Assembly: GCF_023078275.1 (NCBI RefSeq)
Contig: NC_062991.1
Span: forward strand, 1,736,001-1,800,000
DNA length: 64,000 bases
From: Leguminivora glycinivorella
Lineage: Eukaryota; Arthropoda; Insecta; Lepidoptera; Tortricidae
Direction of reading: 5' to 3'
Shown here in pieces: positions 18,845-32,100 of this stretch. Within the stretch, counting starts at the first letter, position 1. The number at the start of each line of letters is the position of its first letter. The position numbers were made by a program, and so were the translations under genes. The notes below the pieces were generated by a model. The model was not told the origin of the DNA, ran no database searches, and saw only the letters and a program-made list of their open reading frames with translations.

Positions 18845-21071
18845 CTGAAGCAAAATTCACAGATTATTACCGTATAGGTGTGGTGACGGGTTAAGAATTT
18901 CACCACCCCCTTTCTTCCCGTGGGTGTCGTAGAAATCGACTGTGGGATATGGGTTAAATTGTAGCGTAGGCGAGAGGCTGGCAACCAGTCACTGCAATGC
19001 CACAGTTTCGTTTTCTTTCAACCCCTTATTTGCCAAGAGTGGCACTGAAACTTGAGTAGTTTCATGTGCTCTGCCTACCCCTTCATGGGATACAGGCGTA
19101 ATTGTATGTTATGTTATGTTATTACCGTATAGGGGCATTTTTAGAATTTGGGACCCCCCAATTAGCGAAAGTTGTTAACAAAAATTTACTCACTGTCAGT
19201 TTTGTGACGATAATTAAGCATAAAATTTCAATAAAAATACTATTTTTGTGTTAATTACATAAACTTTAAGCGATAATCTACATTCAGAATGTGAAAACAA
19301 TAGATTTTTAGAGAGATTTTATGCTTAATTGTCATCACAAAACTGACAGCGAGTTAATTTTTGCTAACCACTTTTATACTCGTACCTCAGTTGCCACTGG
19401 TCTCAAACGCAAAATGTCCGGTAAGTTAGGTTCGTTAGGTATATTTTAATGACCGGAGGCCAAACTGATATTATAACTCCGTATAGACGGATAAAGTCTA
19501 AGAAAAAAACGTACCTCAGTACCATACAGTAAAAGGTACGGTGGGCTAGATGGCATTACACCTTTGGGGTACGCTCAGCTAGATGGCGCTATTATTAATA
19601 TTTGACATTTTAACACATATCAAGCTAAGAATATGGGCCAAATTGTCAAAACTGAGGTTCAAACGTTTTAAGCCTGTGTCAAGAGATGGTAGTCTATGCA
19701 CTGTGATTACACATTTTACTTTGACAGTAACTCTCTTTAATACTCGATCCTCTTTGCCGTGTAGTTAGGCTCCTTAGGTCTGATACTAACCTTTATTAAT
19801 ATATTCGCCTGTATAATGGAATACACACGCTGTATATAATGAACGCGCCATGTTGTCGAATTTCATTAGAAATAGAAGTATTTTGAACTATCACTGCGTA
19901 CATCAGAATAATAGGAAAGTGTATGTCTGTTTGTTTGTCCGTCTTCCACGAAGCGACGAATTGAGGTGCTTTTTAGGGTTCCGTAGTCAACTAGGAACCC
20001 TTATAGTTTCGCCATGTCTGTCTGTCCGTCCGTCCGTCCGTCCGTCCGTCCGTCCGTCCGTCCGTCCGTCCGTCCGTCCGTCCGTCCGTCCGTCCGTCCG
20101 CGGATAATCTCAGTAACCGTTAGCACTAGAAATCTGAAATTTGGTATCAATATGTATATCAATCACGCCAACAAAGTGCAAAAATAAAAAATGGAAAAAA
20201 ATGTTTTATCAGGGTACCCCCCCTACATGTAAAGTGGGGGCTGATATTTTTTTTCATTCCAACCCCAACGTGTGATATATTGTTGGGTAGGTATTAAAAA
20301 ATGAATAAGGGTTTACTAAGATCGTTTTTTGATAATATTAATATTTTCGGAAATAATCGCTCCTAAAGGAAAAAAAAGTGCGTCCCCCCCCCTCTAACTT
20401 TTAAACCATATGTTTAAAAAATATGAAAAAATTCACAAAAGTAGAACTTTATAAAGGCTTTCTAGGAAAATTGTTTTGAACTTGATAGGTTCAGTAGTTT
20501 TTCAGAAAAATACGGAAAACTACGGAACCCTACACTGAGCGTGGCCCGACACGCTCTTGGCCGGTTTTTTTAAGTGGAGACAGTTGAAAGGCTAATTTTT
20601 GTCTCTTTCTTTGCTTAGTTTAGCCTCAAACAAGCTTTGCTTAGTTTGGGGCTAAGTTGATATGGGTAAGGTGTTCCTAATATTTATTTATTTATTCTTT
20701 ATTTCTTTTGGAGGATGATGATGATAAAAAAAATCTCATTCTGCAATTTACCTGGTCGTTCGTAGTACACAAATACGTAGATTATATACGGGCAGATGAA
20801 AGCCATGTTGGATAGGCAGAAACATCCCAGCTGAAAAGGTAAAGAATATTTTATTTTATTAGGTATATTTACAAACGGTCATTTACAGAAGATTTAAATT
20901 CCATAACCTAACCACAAAATTAAAATTTTAAAAACCCCCGACCGCGACATAGAGGTCCGATTTTCATGAAACGTGGCTAAGAACACTCCCGACTAACTCA
21001 GCTTTCAAACAAAAAAAACTAAAAATCGGTTCACCCGTTCGGGAGCTACGATGCCACAGACAGACACACAC

Positions 21072-21120
<49 letters not shown>

Positions 21121-24100
21121 TACGTCAAACTTATAACACCCCTTCGTTTTTGCGTCGGGGGTTAAAAATGGGACCAATCTGCATGTATACATTCAATCAA
21201 AAAGAAATTTTAAAATCGGTCCAGCAACGACGGAGATATCGAGGAACAAACATTAAAGATAAGTTTTTTTTTTTGCAAAAAAAATCAGTTTCGGCACAAG
21301 CTTTTATCGCCGACTAATACCTTTCTTTCAACAGTCATCTACTGCTCTCCGACACGTTTCTAAAAACCCCTTACTCGATGGGGATACGAAGTTTCATTAT
21401 TATTATTATCATAAGCCCACATTGTCCCACTGCTGGGCAAAGGCCTCCCTCTTACTCTTCCACGTATCCCTATCTTCGGAAGTCTCCCACCCACTGTTTC
21501 ATAACAAAGTTAATTCCTATGACCACTTTTCTGCTCCATCATCAGATCAGCTCCACCATACGTGACCATACCATAGTATTGCATTGTCACGTGATTTACA
21601 TATGTGTGCAAAACTTCAGCTCAATCGGGAACCGGGAAGTGGGTCAAATTTAGCTTCTACGTTTTGACCGAAACTAACCCCCGCTTATTCATAAAACGTT
21701 CTCATGTTATGTTATCAAGCCGATAAAGTTCGTTTGTCGCTTTCTATCACACCAATACGTTGGAAAGAGACAAACGAATTTTATCGGATTGATAACTTTA
21801 GTGAATTTTGTGAAGCAACATCGCCACAGGTAAAAGACCAAAGTCGCTAGTCTTACTTATCGTTCAGGTCACCAAAGAGAAATATCGTTAGGGGAAAATG
21901 AGCATAGTTTGAAAATTATAAGTTCTAGCTTTATACATACTTTTTGTTTCGTGTAAAGACAATATTGTAGAGAATTTTATGAAGAACATATTTCTCCTAG
22001 ACATCGTGATGGTATCTTTCACGGTTTTCATGGAAATATTAAAAAACTGAAATCAGGGATACAAAAGTGGGGGGAAAGAGGGGAAAAATTGACACCTCGG
22101 CGTGTTTCTACTTCCATATTTTCTTATAAACCTATAAGCTATATTTATACATGCCAAGTTTCATGCTTTCTGCCAGCAGGGACTGTACTCTCATACTAAT
22201 TAGCCGTTTCCGCCCCGCACTATATGAATAAGGGGGTAACAAGGCAAGTTGAATAAAAGCTTGTATAAATACAGACGAATTGAGAACCACCTTCCTTGAG
22301 CGTCTTCGGGCCAAAACTATATAATAAAATTCCACTCGTGATGAGAAATGAAGACAGTGACATAATTTTAAAAAATAAGTAAAAGCCTTACTTATAAAAA
22401 TGGCTTGTTATGATATTAATGAATTTGATAACCTAATAGTCTAAGATCCGTACTTAAGCTCGATCTTCACCGACGTGTTAACCAGATGAAAATAATATTT
22501 TATTAAATAAAATAAGTTTCTGAACATGTCTTGGTCAAGAATATTTTTTAAAAATCTTTGAAAAATTAATATTTTTAACTAATCTCGCCGACGTGTTTAC
22601 CAAATGAAACAAATTCCAGTAGAAAGTGTACTCTATACACATTATGCAGCACCTCAGTTGCCTACCTTTTTTTGGTCCCTAAGACCTGGCAGCCGCTGTC
22701 AAACAGGTAAGTTGATGGTAGTCGTTGCACCCTTTTGTTAAACAATCCGGGCTAGTCTTAAAATGAGGCCAACTTAATAACAAATAAAGTAGTATAAGGT
22801 TGCCTGAGAAAAATTGGTCATAAATCCTAGTTGCCAGACTTTTAAGTTGAAAAATTCGGAGCAAAATCCATGTCTAAGATCCGTACTAAGGTCGATCTTC
22901 ACCAACGTGTTAATCAGGTGAAAATAATATTTTATTAAATAAAATAATTCTCTGAACATGTCTTACTATGGCGACCGCAATAAAAATGGTCAAGATTATT
23001 TTTTAAAAATCTTTGAAAAATAAATATTTTTTTACTAATTTCGCCGACGTGTTTACCCAATGAAACAAACTCCAGTAGAAAGTGTACTCTATACACATTA
23101 TGCAGCACCTCAGTTGCCTACCTTTTTTTGGTCCCTAAGACCTGGCAGCCGCTGTCAAACAGGTAAGTTGATGGTAGTAGTTGTACCCTTTTGTTAACCA
23201 ATCTGGGCTAGTCTTAAAATAAGGCCAACTTAATAACAAATAAAGTAGAATAAGGTTGCCTGAGAAAAATTGGTCATAAATCCTAGTTGCCATGCAGGCT
23301 TTTAAGTTGAAAAATTCGGAGCGAGCAAAAATCCAAGACAAAGAGAAGTTGCGCGTACTTACTCATCGTGATGATAGAAAAGGATACCACGCACCCACTA
23401 ATTGTGAGAAAGTGCACGTTGAATTACATAGAAATACGAATAGTCAATTCCTGGAACTTGCGGGCGTAACACACCGGCGTTGGGCCCACTTGCACCAACC
23501 ACTTAACTCAGGGTTAGTGGGCTGTCATCTGTCGAAGTAAGTCCGTAATAAAATGGTGGGTTGATCCTCGGGTTTACCCTCTATTTTCGTTGGTGCAAGT
23601 GTCCCTAGTTGGATTTATAATCTTCATCGCATCGGTGCGTCCCAATCGCACTTACAAGTAGTTCGAAAAGGATGGCAAATCTATGTAAATATCAACTATC
23701 TTAGCAATAGTATGGACTTTGGATTATGTCAAATGGACTCCTTTCTAAAGAAGAATTTTGTGTCATAGCTCTTAAAATTGATTGTGTGTTGTAAGATACA
23801 TTTCACCAAGCTTATTTTAGCTTGGTTTCCATGTTAGTTGTTCGTATCTATCACGTTGAGTAGCGACCTCTCTCTGTCTTGACTTTTGCTCGCTCCGAAT
23901 TTTTCAACTTAAAAGCCTGGCAACTAGGATTTATGACCAATTTTTCTCAGGCAACCTTATACTACTTTATTTGTAATTAAGTTGGCCTCATTTTAAGAAT
24001 AGCCCGGATTGGATAACAAAAAGGTGCAACTACTACCATCAACTTACCTGTTTGACAGCGGCTGCCAGGTCTTAGGGACCAAAAAAAGGTAGGCAACTGA

Positions 24101-26133
24101 GGTGCTGCATAATGTGTATAGAGTACACTTTCTACTGGAGTTTGTTTCATTTGGTAAACACGTCGGCGAAATTAGTTAAAAATATAAATTTTTCAAAAAT
24201 TAAAAAAAAATATTCTTGACCATTTTTATTGAGGTTGCCATAGTAACACATGTTCAGAAAGTTATTCTATTTTATAAAATATTATTTTCATCTGGTTAAC
24301 ACGTCGGTGAAAATCGAGCTTAGTACGGATCCCCTACTATAAATGATAACTAAAATAATAGGATATAAATTGTATATTTTCGACCAAAAAAAGAAAAATT
24401 AATTTAATGTAATTTTGAACAATTATTACCTAATTTGAAATGTACCTACACCTAACTGAATTTATGATTATCGCGCAATTGTAACAACATATTATACTTA
24501 TCGCATAATTTAAGTTTAGTTTAGTATTTGATAACCTAAATGATAACTAAAATAATAGGATGTAAATTGTATATTTTCGACACAAAAAATGAAAAATTAA
24601 TTTAATGTAATTTTGAACAATTATTAATTTGAAATGTATACCTAACTGAATTTATGATTATCGCGCAATTGTAATAACATATTATACTTATCGCATAATA
24701 TTTTTTTTTTATACTACGTCGGTGGCAAACAAGCGTACGACCCGCCTGATGGAAAGCGGAAATTTAAGTTTAGTCTTAAATGCATGGCGTTTGGGCGGCA
24801 CAGTATGACCACTCCCGCTCCCCGCTGAAAGTGCCGCCCACCCCCTCTCGATTACCTTACAGTTACCTCCTGTCAAAAACGCGAACAGTCGACCTGTCAT
24901 ATCTAGCATAGTACGTGTTCACCTACACGAGCTTAGACTGTGTGATAGTGATAGGAACGCGTCTCTTTCATATATTTGATCGCCAGTGCCCGAGATGTGG
25001 CGGCGGTTAAAATAGAAAAAAAAAACTTACAAATCCCATGAGTGAATCAACACTTGGAAAAATAATAGCGGTCAAGGAGATGGCGAGCACGATAAGACCC
25101 CTTAATATGAGCTCCGCCTTGAATTGGTTTTCCGGCTTGAATTTAGGCTTCAGGTAGTAAAACACACAGTTGAACGGCATGTAGAAATTGACACTGTGCG
25201 TAACATAGACCATCACCGCGATCAAGCCTTTCAGGGTCTTTCCGTACCTGAAACAAATATAGTTAGGCACTGGTCCCACCGCGAGCTAGTAAGCTATGAG
25301 CTATCGGCTATAAACACGAACACAAGATAAGCACTCCAGTGGAAATAAAAGAGACACGGCGATGTTTATAGTTACTCGCCCAGCGGTGAGCTATAAAACT
25401 CAAATACAGAAGTCAGAACATTATCACGCGTACATGTATAGGGTTGTAAATAGAAAAAAAACCAAATGTTTTTTTTTTCAGAATTGTGAAAAAAAAACCG
25501 AGCACCATGGTTTTTTTTCTAAATATGGTTTTTTTTTCAAATGAACAAATAATACGACAATAACGGTTTTTCGTGAGTTGTAACGTGTTTCAATAACAAT
25601 CACGTACATTTTAATTCAATAAAAATGCAGTATACAAACGTTTATTGGGGAATCCCCGATGCTGCGTGTAGCGTGGAGAGGCGGGGGTGTTGCCAACAGT
25701 AAATAGTGATAACTACCAACTACAGATTTCGTAAATGTTACTTTTATAAGACCAGAAATTAAAGTTATTTGATTAAATTCGTTTAATAGTTAACATTAAG
25801 TCTAAAAAACCGTATAAAAGTATTAACTACTTTGCAAATTTTGAGATTTTCGTACTTTAGAAAAAAAACATACTCCAGAAAAAAACTGTTTTTTTTTCAT
25901 GTTTTTTTTTCAAGCCAGAAAAAAAACCGTTTTTTTGCAACCCTACGCGTACATACGGTGTGTATACATATTTTTTGCACTTTGGCTGTATTCATAGCGG
26001 TCTTGACATCGTGTATATTTTGCAACTCGAGTTCCGGACCGCAGTTCCGTGTGTCATAATTTTTTTTTCTCTTTATATTATAAATATGTAAGATCTTTAT
26101 CGCCTGTACTTTATATACATGTTTTTAGCACTT

Positions 26134-26195
<62 letters not shown>

Positions 26196-29100
26196 GCTTG
26201 GTTACTCACTGTGCTATACAGGGCGCGTCAGGAGGTTATTATATGACAATGTGAAATACTAACCCGTTTAACAGGAAATTCATAGTTATCGGTGATTCAC
26301 ACCCGTCCAAAAACGCGGCATATCCGAAAAATGAGGCGGTAAACACAGCGCCTATAATGAAGACATAACCTGCAAAATACAAATCATTATACACCGTGTT
26401 TTTTTTTCCATTATATTCGACACCTTGTTAGGTTCATTATAATATTTTTCACCACATCAACTGGTATAATGCTCGGGTATCAATATTGGCACGTGCGGTT
26501 AAACAACAACCTTCGCCCCCTTGTATAACAAATAACTATTGTTGACTTCAACTTACAAAAAATTACGTGAAAGCTGAAAGCCGTGAGTAAAGACCGACGG
26601 ACAACTTAGTGGATTTCACTGAGATCGTTTGAGACGCTACGCATGTAGATCGGTACGTTTGCTTGATTGATCTATGGAACCTATACACCGCGAGCCTGAA
26701 TAACCCGTAAGATATGAACAGTTTATTTCAAAATAATTTGATTTGTTCCCTAGTTGTAGTTTATTTCTAACCACATTTAGAGACTTTAATGTCATACATA
26801 TTATAAACTTTTCTGGATATCACCTAGTTTCAGATATATAACCAATGAAAAAAAAATTGTTTCTCAGTACGAAGGCCTTTTTAACGGCGGTGATGCCATT
26901 ATGGAGAATAGTCTCACTGTCCTCATTGATAGATGTTAAATAGTGAGAAGTAAAACCTTTCAAAAATTAGGTTTTTAGGAAAAAAAAGTTAAAACTCATT
27001 TTAATTGCCAGTTTTATGGATGACGTTTACTTTTTATATGAAAATACATTCAAAAATAGTAAATATTACAAAAAAATTACCTATGTCCATAAATTACAAA
27101 AGTCATAATTATACTTATAGGGTAACTCGATATCGCTAGAAACTTGCCAATTAATTTTTGTGGCCAACTAAAAATTGGACAGTTATTGGGTTTTTAGGTA
27201 TTTAATATAATATACCTTGTACTAAAATGAACTTTGTTAAAATATACATATAAATCATTTTTAACGTAGTAGCTTTGTACTTTGTATAATTTAGTGAAAT
27301 TAATTTCCATAGAGTACCTAGTCTGTTATAATTTATAATTTTTTGATGAATACTTTTGCATGTTAAATTGTATCTTGTTTTTAATGCATGTTAATAGATG
27401 ATCAAACGAACTTCTCAAGCGAAGTTCGATCACTATTATATGAGTCGTTTCATTCGAAGATATAACATTTACCAGGTAGTCCTTTAAACCTACAGGCGAC
27501 TTTTGCACAATATTTAAAGACAATCAATTGACTATTGAACTGATTTTTAGTTCATTCATTCATTCCCTTACCCTTTCCAGTCGTTCCACCGCCATAGTTG
27601 CTCATTATCTTTAGAGAAAACGCAAAACTTTTAAATGTGGGTTGCATAATAAGGGTGGGAGGGTTATTATATCTTCGAATGAAACGACTCATATAATAGT
27701 GATCGAACTTCGCTTGAGAAGTTCGTTTGATCATCTATTATATTTCGTTCGTTTCATTCTTCAGATATAACATTTACCAGGTAGATGTTTAGAGACTTTT
27801 AAGTTTTGCTTTAGGTGGAATGAAATAAGGTAGGTATAATATGAAATCATTTATTTATTATTCCACTTTGATGTGACCTTATTGGACCATCATCACTAAT
27901 GAACTTATTTGTATTAACAGATTAACAAATTATCTAAATATAATCAATGATTTAATTATCTATTCATTATTGCTTGCATTAGGCATGCAAAACAGATCTC
28001 GCAAAGAGCCCGTCGTCCGATAGTGGTCTATTATAGAACCGCGCGAAGGACGTAGAGGCCGCGGTCCAGCCCGCGGTGCGGCGGATGGTGTCGAGGCTGA
28101 CGCTGGCGCGGCGCGCGGCCGACGTGGCGGCGTGGCGCGCGCACAGCGCGCTGAACACACTGATGTCGATACCACTTTCCGACAAAACATTTTTAATCCA
28201 TCTGCTGATGGTTTGAGAAGTTACAGGTCTATGTGGGAGTTTGTATGTCAATAGCAAATGTCCCATACTATCAACTCTCATATTTTTCGTTACAAAAATA
28301 TAATCTCTGAGAGTTGTAGCAGGGCATATAGAAACGTTATCTTTAAAATATGGAAGGAAGAGAACAGGTTGTTCTCGTCCTGCGGCTGATGTTTTAATTA
28401 TATCCGTGATACCAATTTTGACGCCATTTGTGGATACAATAACATTTTCGATTTTTATAAGTGAGAATGTTTGGACCCTATGCGCTGTGCATATGGCCAG
28501 TAATGTTACTAATTTTTTCGACAAATATTCCAGGCTTATACTTTTATTGGGATACCAGTGAGAGATATGGTTTAAAACAACGTGAGGGTCCCATGTATGG
28601 TTATACTTGGGACCGTTCGGTCTTAGTTTGTACACGCCTTTAAGAAGGCGTTTCACGCAATTGTCCGAACCGACATTGTCTCCCAATAACAAGGATAAGG
28701 CTGAACGGTGACTATTCAGTGTGCTTTATGCGCATTTTTTGTTAAATTGTTCTGTTAGAAAAGACAGTAATGACGATTTCTGTGGATTTAAAACATCGAT
28801 AGAATTAATAGCGCAAAATTGCCACCACAGCTTATAGGTAACTTCGTATTGCTGTATTGTTTTATCGGAAAGTGATGCCAACATCAGTGTTATAGCCTCT
28901 GGCGGGGTGCCTCTTCGACTGAAGGACTGTCGAAGTGCTTCTCGACCGCCAGGGTAAACCCATTGTGTAGGGGATGGCAGTCCCTGTAATGGGAAAAAAA
29001 AGGGGTTAAAAAAAGTGTTTTAAACTTGAATAAGTGTAAATGCGTCGACCGCTATCGCGTTGACACGAGAAGCAAATAATATAATTGGTGGTTTACCAAA

Positions 29101-32100
29101 CAGGTGAACCTGCTATCTAAAAGTTAAAATACTCCGTTCGAAGCATCTCTTTCGGTAGCTGGAGAGAGTCTGGATTAGCGATCCTTCATGTATTTTGTTA
29201 GGTATACATGATGCAAAAATAGAATTTGCTTCTCGTATCATTACCAATTATTTTATGTATGCGCGTATAATACATTTAGTTAAGGAAACTGAATGTTGCC
29301 TATACGATGTTATTCGTACTAGCTTAATTGCGGTCGTATTAAAACCCGCAACGAAATTGCATAATTAGTTGTGTTTCAGCTTTCAAAGCCTTGCTCCAAG
29401 GACTAAAATCAAACAACCTCCAGACGGACTGGTACTCAAATGAGTGTGAGGACTGGTCTCAAATGATACATTAACGAAATAATTGTGCAATTTTGTTTCG
29501 TCATTTTTATTTTTTGTGAGGCTATTGTTATAAGTATTAAATACTTGTATGCTTTTCTCCGTTATCTCGGGACAAGAAGAAACCCGATAAATATCTATAT
29601 ATATCGAATTTTTAATCTGGGGCACGGATATGGCTCCTAAATCTAGCAGCTATTGAATAGCTAACTTTACATAAAGTATACTGTGGGTATTTGACGTAAA
29701 GAGTGTTTACTTCCCGTCTGAGTTAAATGCCCTTAAATGTAGGTAACCATATCTGACCCAAATGAAAACGGTATATGTAGCCGTATTATGTTTAATATAG
29801 GAGTTATAAAACGGACTTATTTGGATGAGATTACCTGTGTTACGGTGTCTGGGCGCTCGTCTTGGTCGCAGGGGCCGCCTTGGCCGGCTGTGCGTCCGGA
29901 AGCGCCCGACGGCTGTAGCTCGCCAGCCTGCGAGCACCTCTCCGCCCCCCCCTGTTCGACGCGTAACGAGGGGGCGCTGTCCAGTTTCCCGAGTACGACG
30001 CTCGGTTTGTCGACGGTTGTGCCGTCGCGGGTTTCTTTGGAGACGTTTTCTTAATTTGAAGACCTTGTTTTTCAATGGTCTTCGCCGCCTTGATTTTTCA
30101 GCCAATTTATTGCCGAACAGCGTTTCATCACGTTCTGTATCTTGAATAACTTGCAAGAACGACTTATCGAGACTAGGGGTGATGAGTTTTATTCGATTCT
30201 GAGTAAGTGACGCATGGATGTCACACAAGAATACGGCAACCGTTGCTGAGGTGTTTCATAGCTCTGATTCCGTTGGGATCGGCGCATTTGATTAGAATAT
30301 CCATGGCCCTGTTAATAGCAGCGATTCCGTTGCCGAGTTGCTGCTGCGTCGCGGCCAGATTTTTGTCTCGGTTACGAACCATATCGGGTACGGCTGCTGA
30401 AATCTCCACGTTTAATTTTGGTGCTTGTAACAACCGGCAGTTGTCGGGAACCAAATAGTCTTTTAAGATTTTATCTCTAGCTTCGGTCGTCATGCCTTTT
30501 TTAAGTAACGGTGACCAAAGTTTCGTTAGATTGTCGTGGATGTTTTCGCCGTATTCCGGGGTGTCCTCTGTGGACTCTCCGAGTGCGAGCAGCATGTCTG
30601 GAGCGAGCTCGGGTTGAGCTGACGACATCGGTAAATCTGCCTGATTTTCAGGTACAATAATCCCGTTATTATGGTCCGACATCGGTACACTACTATTATG
30701 TTCCGGTTCGGGATTTTCGATGTTTCTTTGTGGTTCCTGTATAATAGGATCATGAGCCAGTATGGGACCGTCAGGGTCCATTACAACATCTAAAACAAGA
30801 AAGAAGTGATAAATTATTTTTTATGAAAAATATTTTCTCTTGGGGGTAGGTTGAGAAAATATTTATGTCGCAGAGTAACGTGCATCTACTGAAGATTGCG
30901 CGCATTGTTCTGCTTTTTAACATCGTTGGAGACTCGCAGTCAACCCCGATGGTTATTTGATCATAGTTAGAGACTCGCAGTCAATCCCTATGTCGGCTCA
31001 TTATAATCACTTCTTAGAATTAAGGAATAAATAAACAACTTACCTTCATCTTCCGATGAAGACGAATCATAAATTTGTTCAAGTCTCTTGATTTTTTCAC
31101 GATAGTGAATTAATTTTTCTTTAGCTGTGCGCTTAGACATTTTTGAGTACGATATGTTCGTAGCTGCGGAGCTAAAGGAGCGCGTGCGTTCGTCGCCGTG
31201 CACGAAAAAAGAATGGGCAACTATGGCGGTGGAACGACTGGAAAGGGTAAGGGAATGAATGAATGAACTAAAAATCAGTTCAATAGTCAATTGATTGTCT
31301 TTAAATATTGTGCAAAAGTCGCCTGTAGGTTTAAAGGACTACCTGGTAAATGTTATATCTGAAGAATGAAACGAACGAAATATAATTATAAGATGTAATG
31401 TTTTGAAAAGAAGTGGCCCGCCGATTTTCTTGCCGGTCCCATAGTGGATACCCCCCTCCAACTGAGGGGGACTGAAATCTTCTCGAGGTGGTAGCCAGTT
31501 ACTAAAATTAATCAGTTACCTAGAGATTTGCCATAATATTGGTTAAAATGAAGTTATGTGTGAAGTTGAGTGATAGGATCAGAAATAGCGTGATAAGAGA
31601 GAAGTGTGGAGTGGATGTTGATGTGGTGACAAAGATTGAGATGGGTATGTTAAGGTGGTTCGGGCATGTAGAGGATGGATGAGAGGAGAGTAACGAAGAA
31701 AGTATATGAAAAAAGAGTGGAAGGGTCAGTTGGAAGTGGAAGACCTAGGCGAACTTTTCTTGTTCAAATCGGGGAAATATTGCAAAAAGGCCAGGTCAGA
31801 AGTACTCGAAACCGACGAGCGTGTATGAGAAACGTTATGAAAGTGTGTGAAGCGAAAGTGATTTGTCAGGATCGTAGTAAATGGAAATCCGTGATCACTG
31901 CCTACCCCTCTGGGAAACAGGCGTGATTGTATGTATGTATGTATGTATGTATTGGTTAAAATCTTTCGGGCTATTCAGGCCCACGGTGTGTATATGAATT
32001 GTGGATTTGCACTCACCGAGAAACATGACGAACGGGAACTTCTTGGGGTCCTTCATGTTGTTCTCGACAGGTATGGCCACGCCCGCGGTCGACATGCTGA

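Larger units (their letters stand above)
27396..31386 (-). mobile_element. DIRS-type tyrosine-recombinase retroelement, no visible RT
   Basis: Identical 143-bp inverted terminal repeats (27459-27601 and 31217-31359) flank a Gag-like gene and a tyrosine-recombinase ORF, both minus strand. An internal complementary region (27668-27786) is the inverse of both outer ends joined together. That circular-junction design is the hallmark of DIRS elements. No RT or RNase H motif is found between 28984 and 29835, where a DIRS would carry them. The genes are damaged, yet the ITRs are identical, which suggests recent mobilisation in trans. It sits in transporter intron 6, same strand. Confidence 0.8.

Noticed and set aside
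18532..18894. 120-codon plus-strand ORF
   Set aside because: It is antisense to the final transporter exon and has no family signature.
29383..29625. 80-codon minus-strand ORF as the missing DIRS reverse transcriptase
   Set aside because: No RT or RNase H motif is present; composition looks like intron sequence.
29707..30228. Separate 173-codon protein overlapping the Gag-like ORF
   Set aside because: Its first part continues the Gag-like similarity after a frameshift and its end is an out-of-frame reading of the basic tail.
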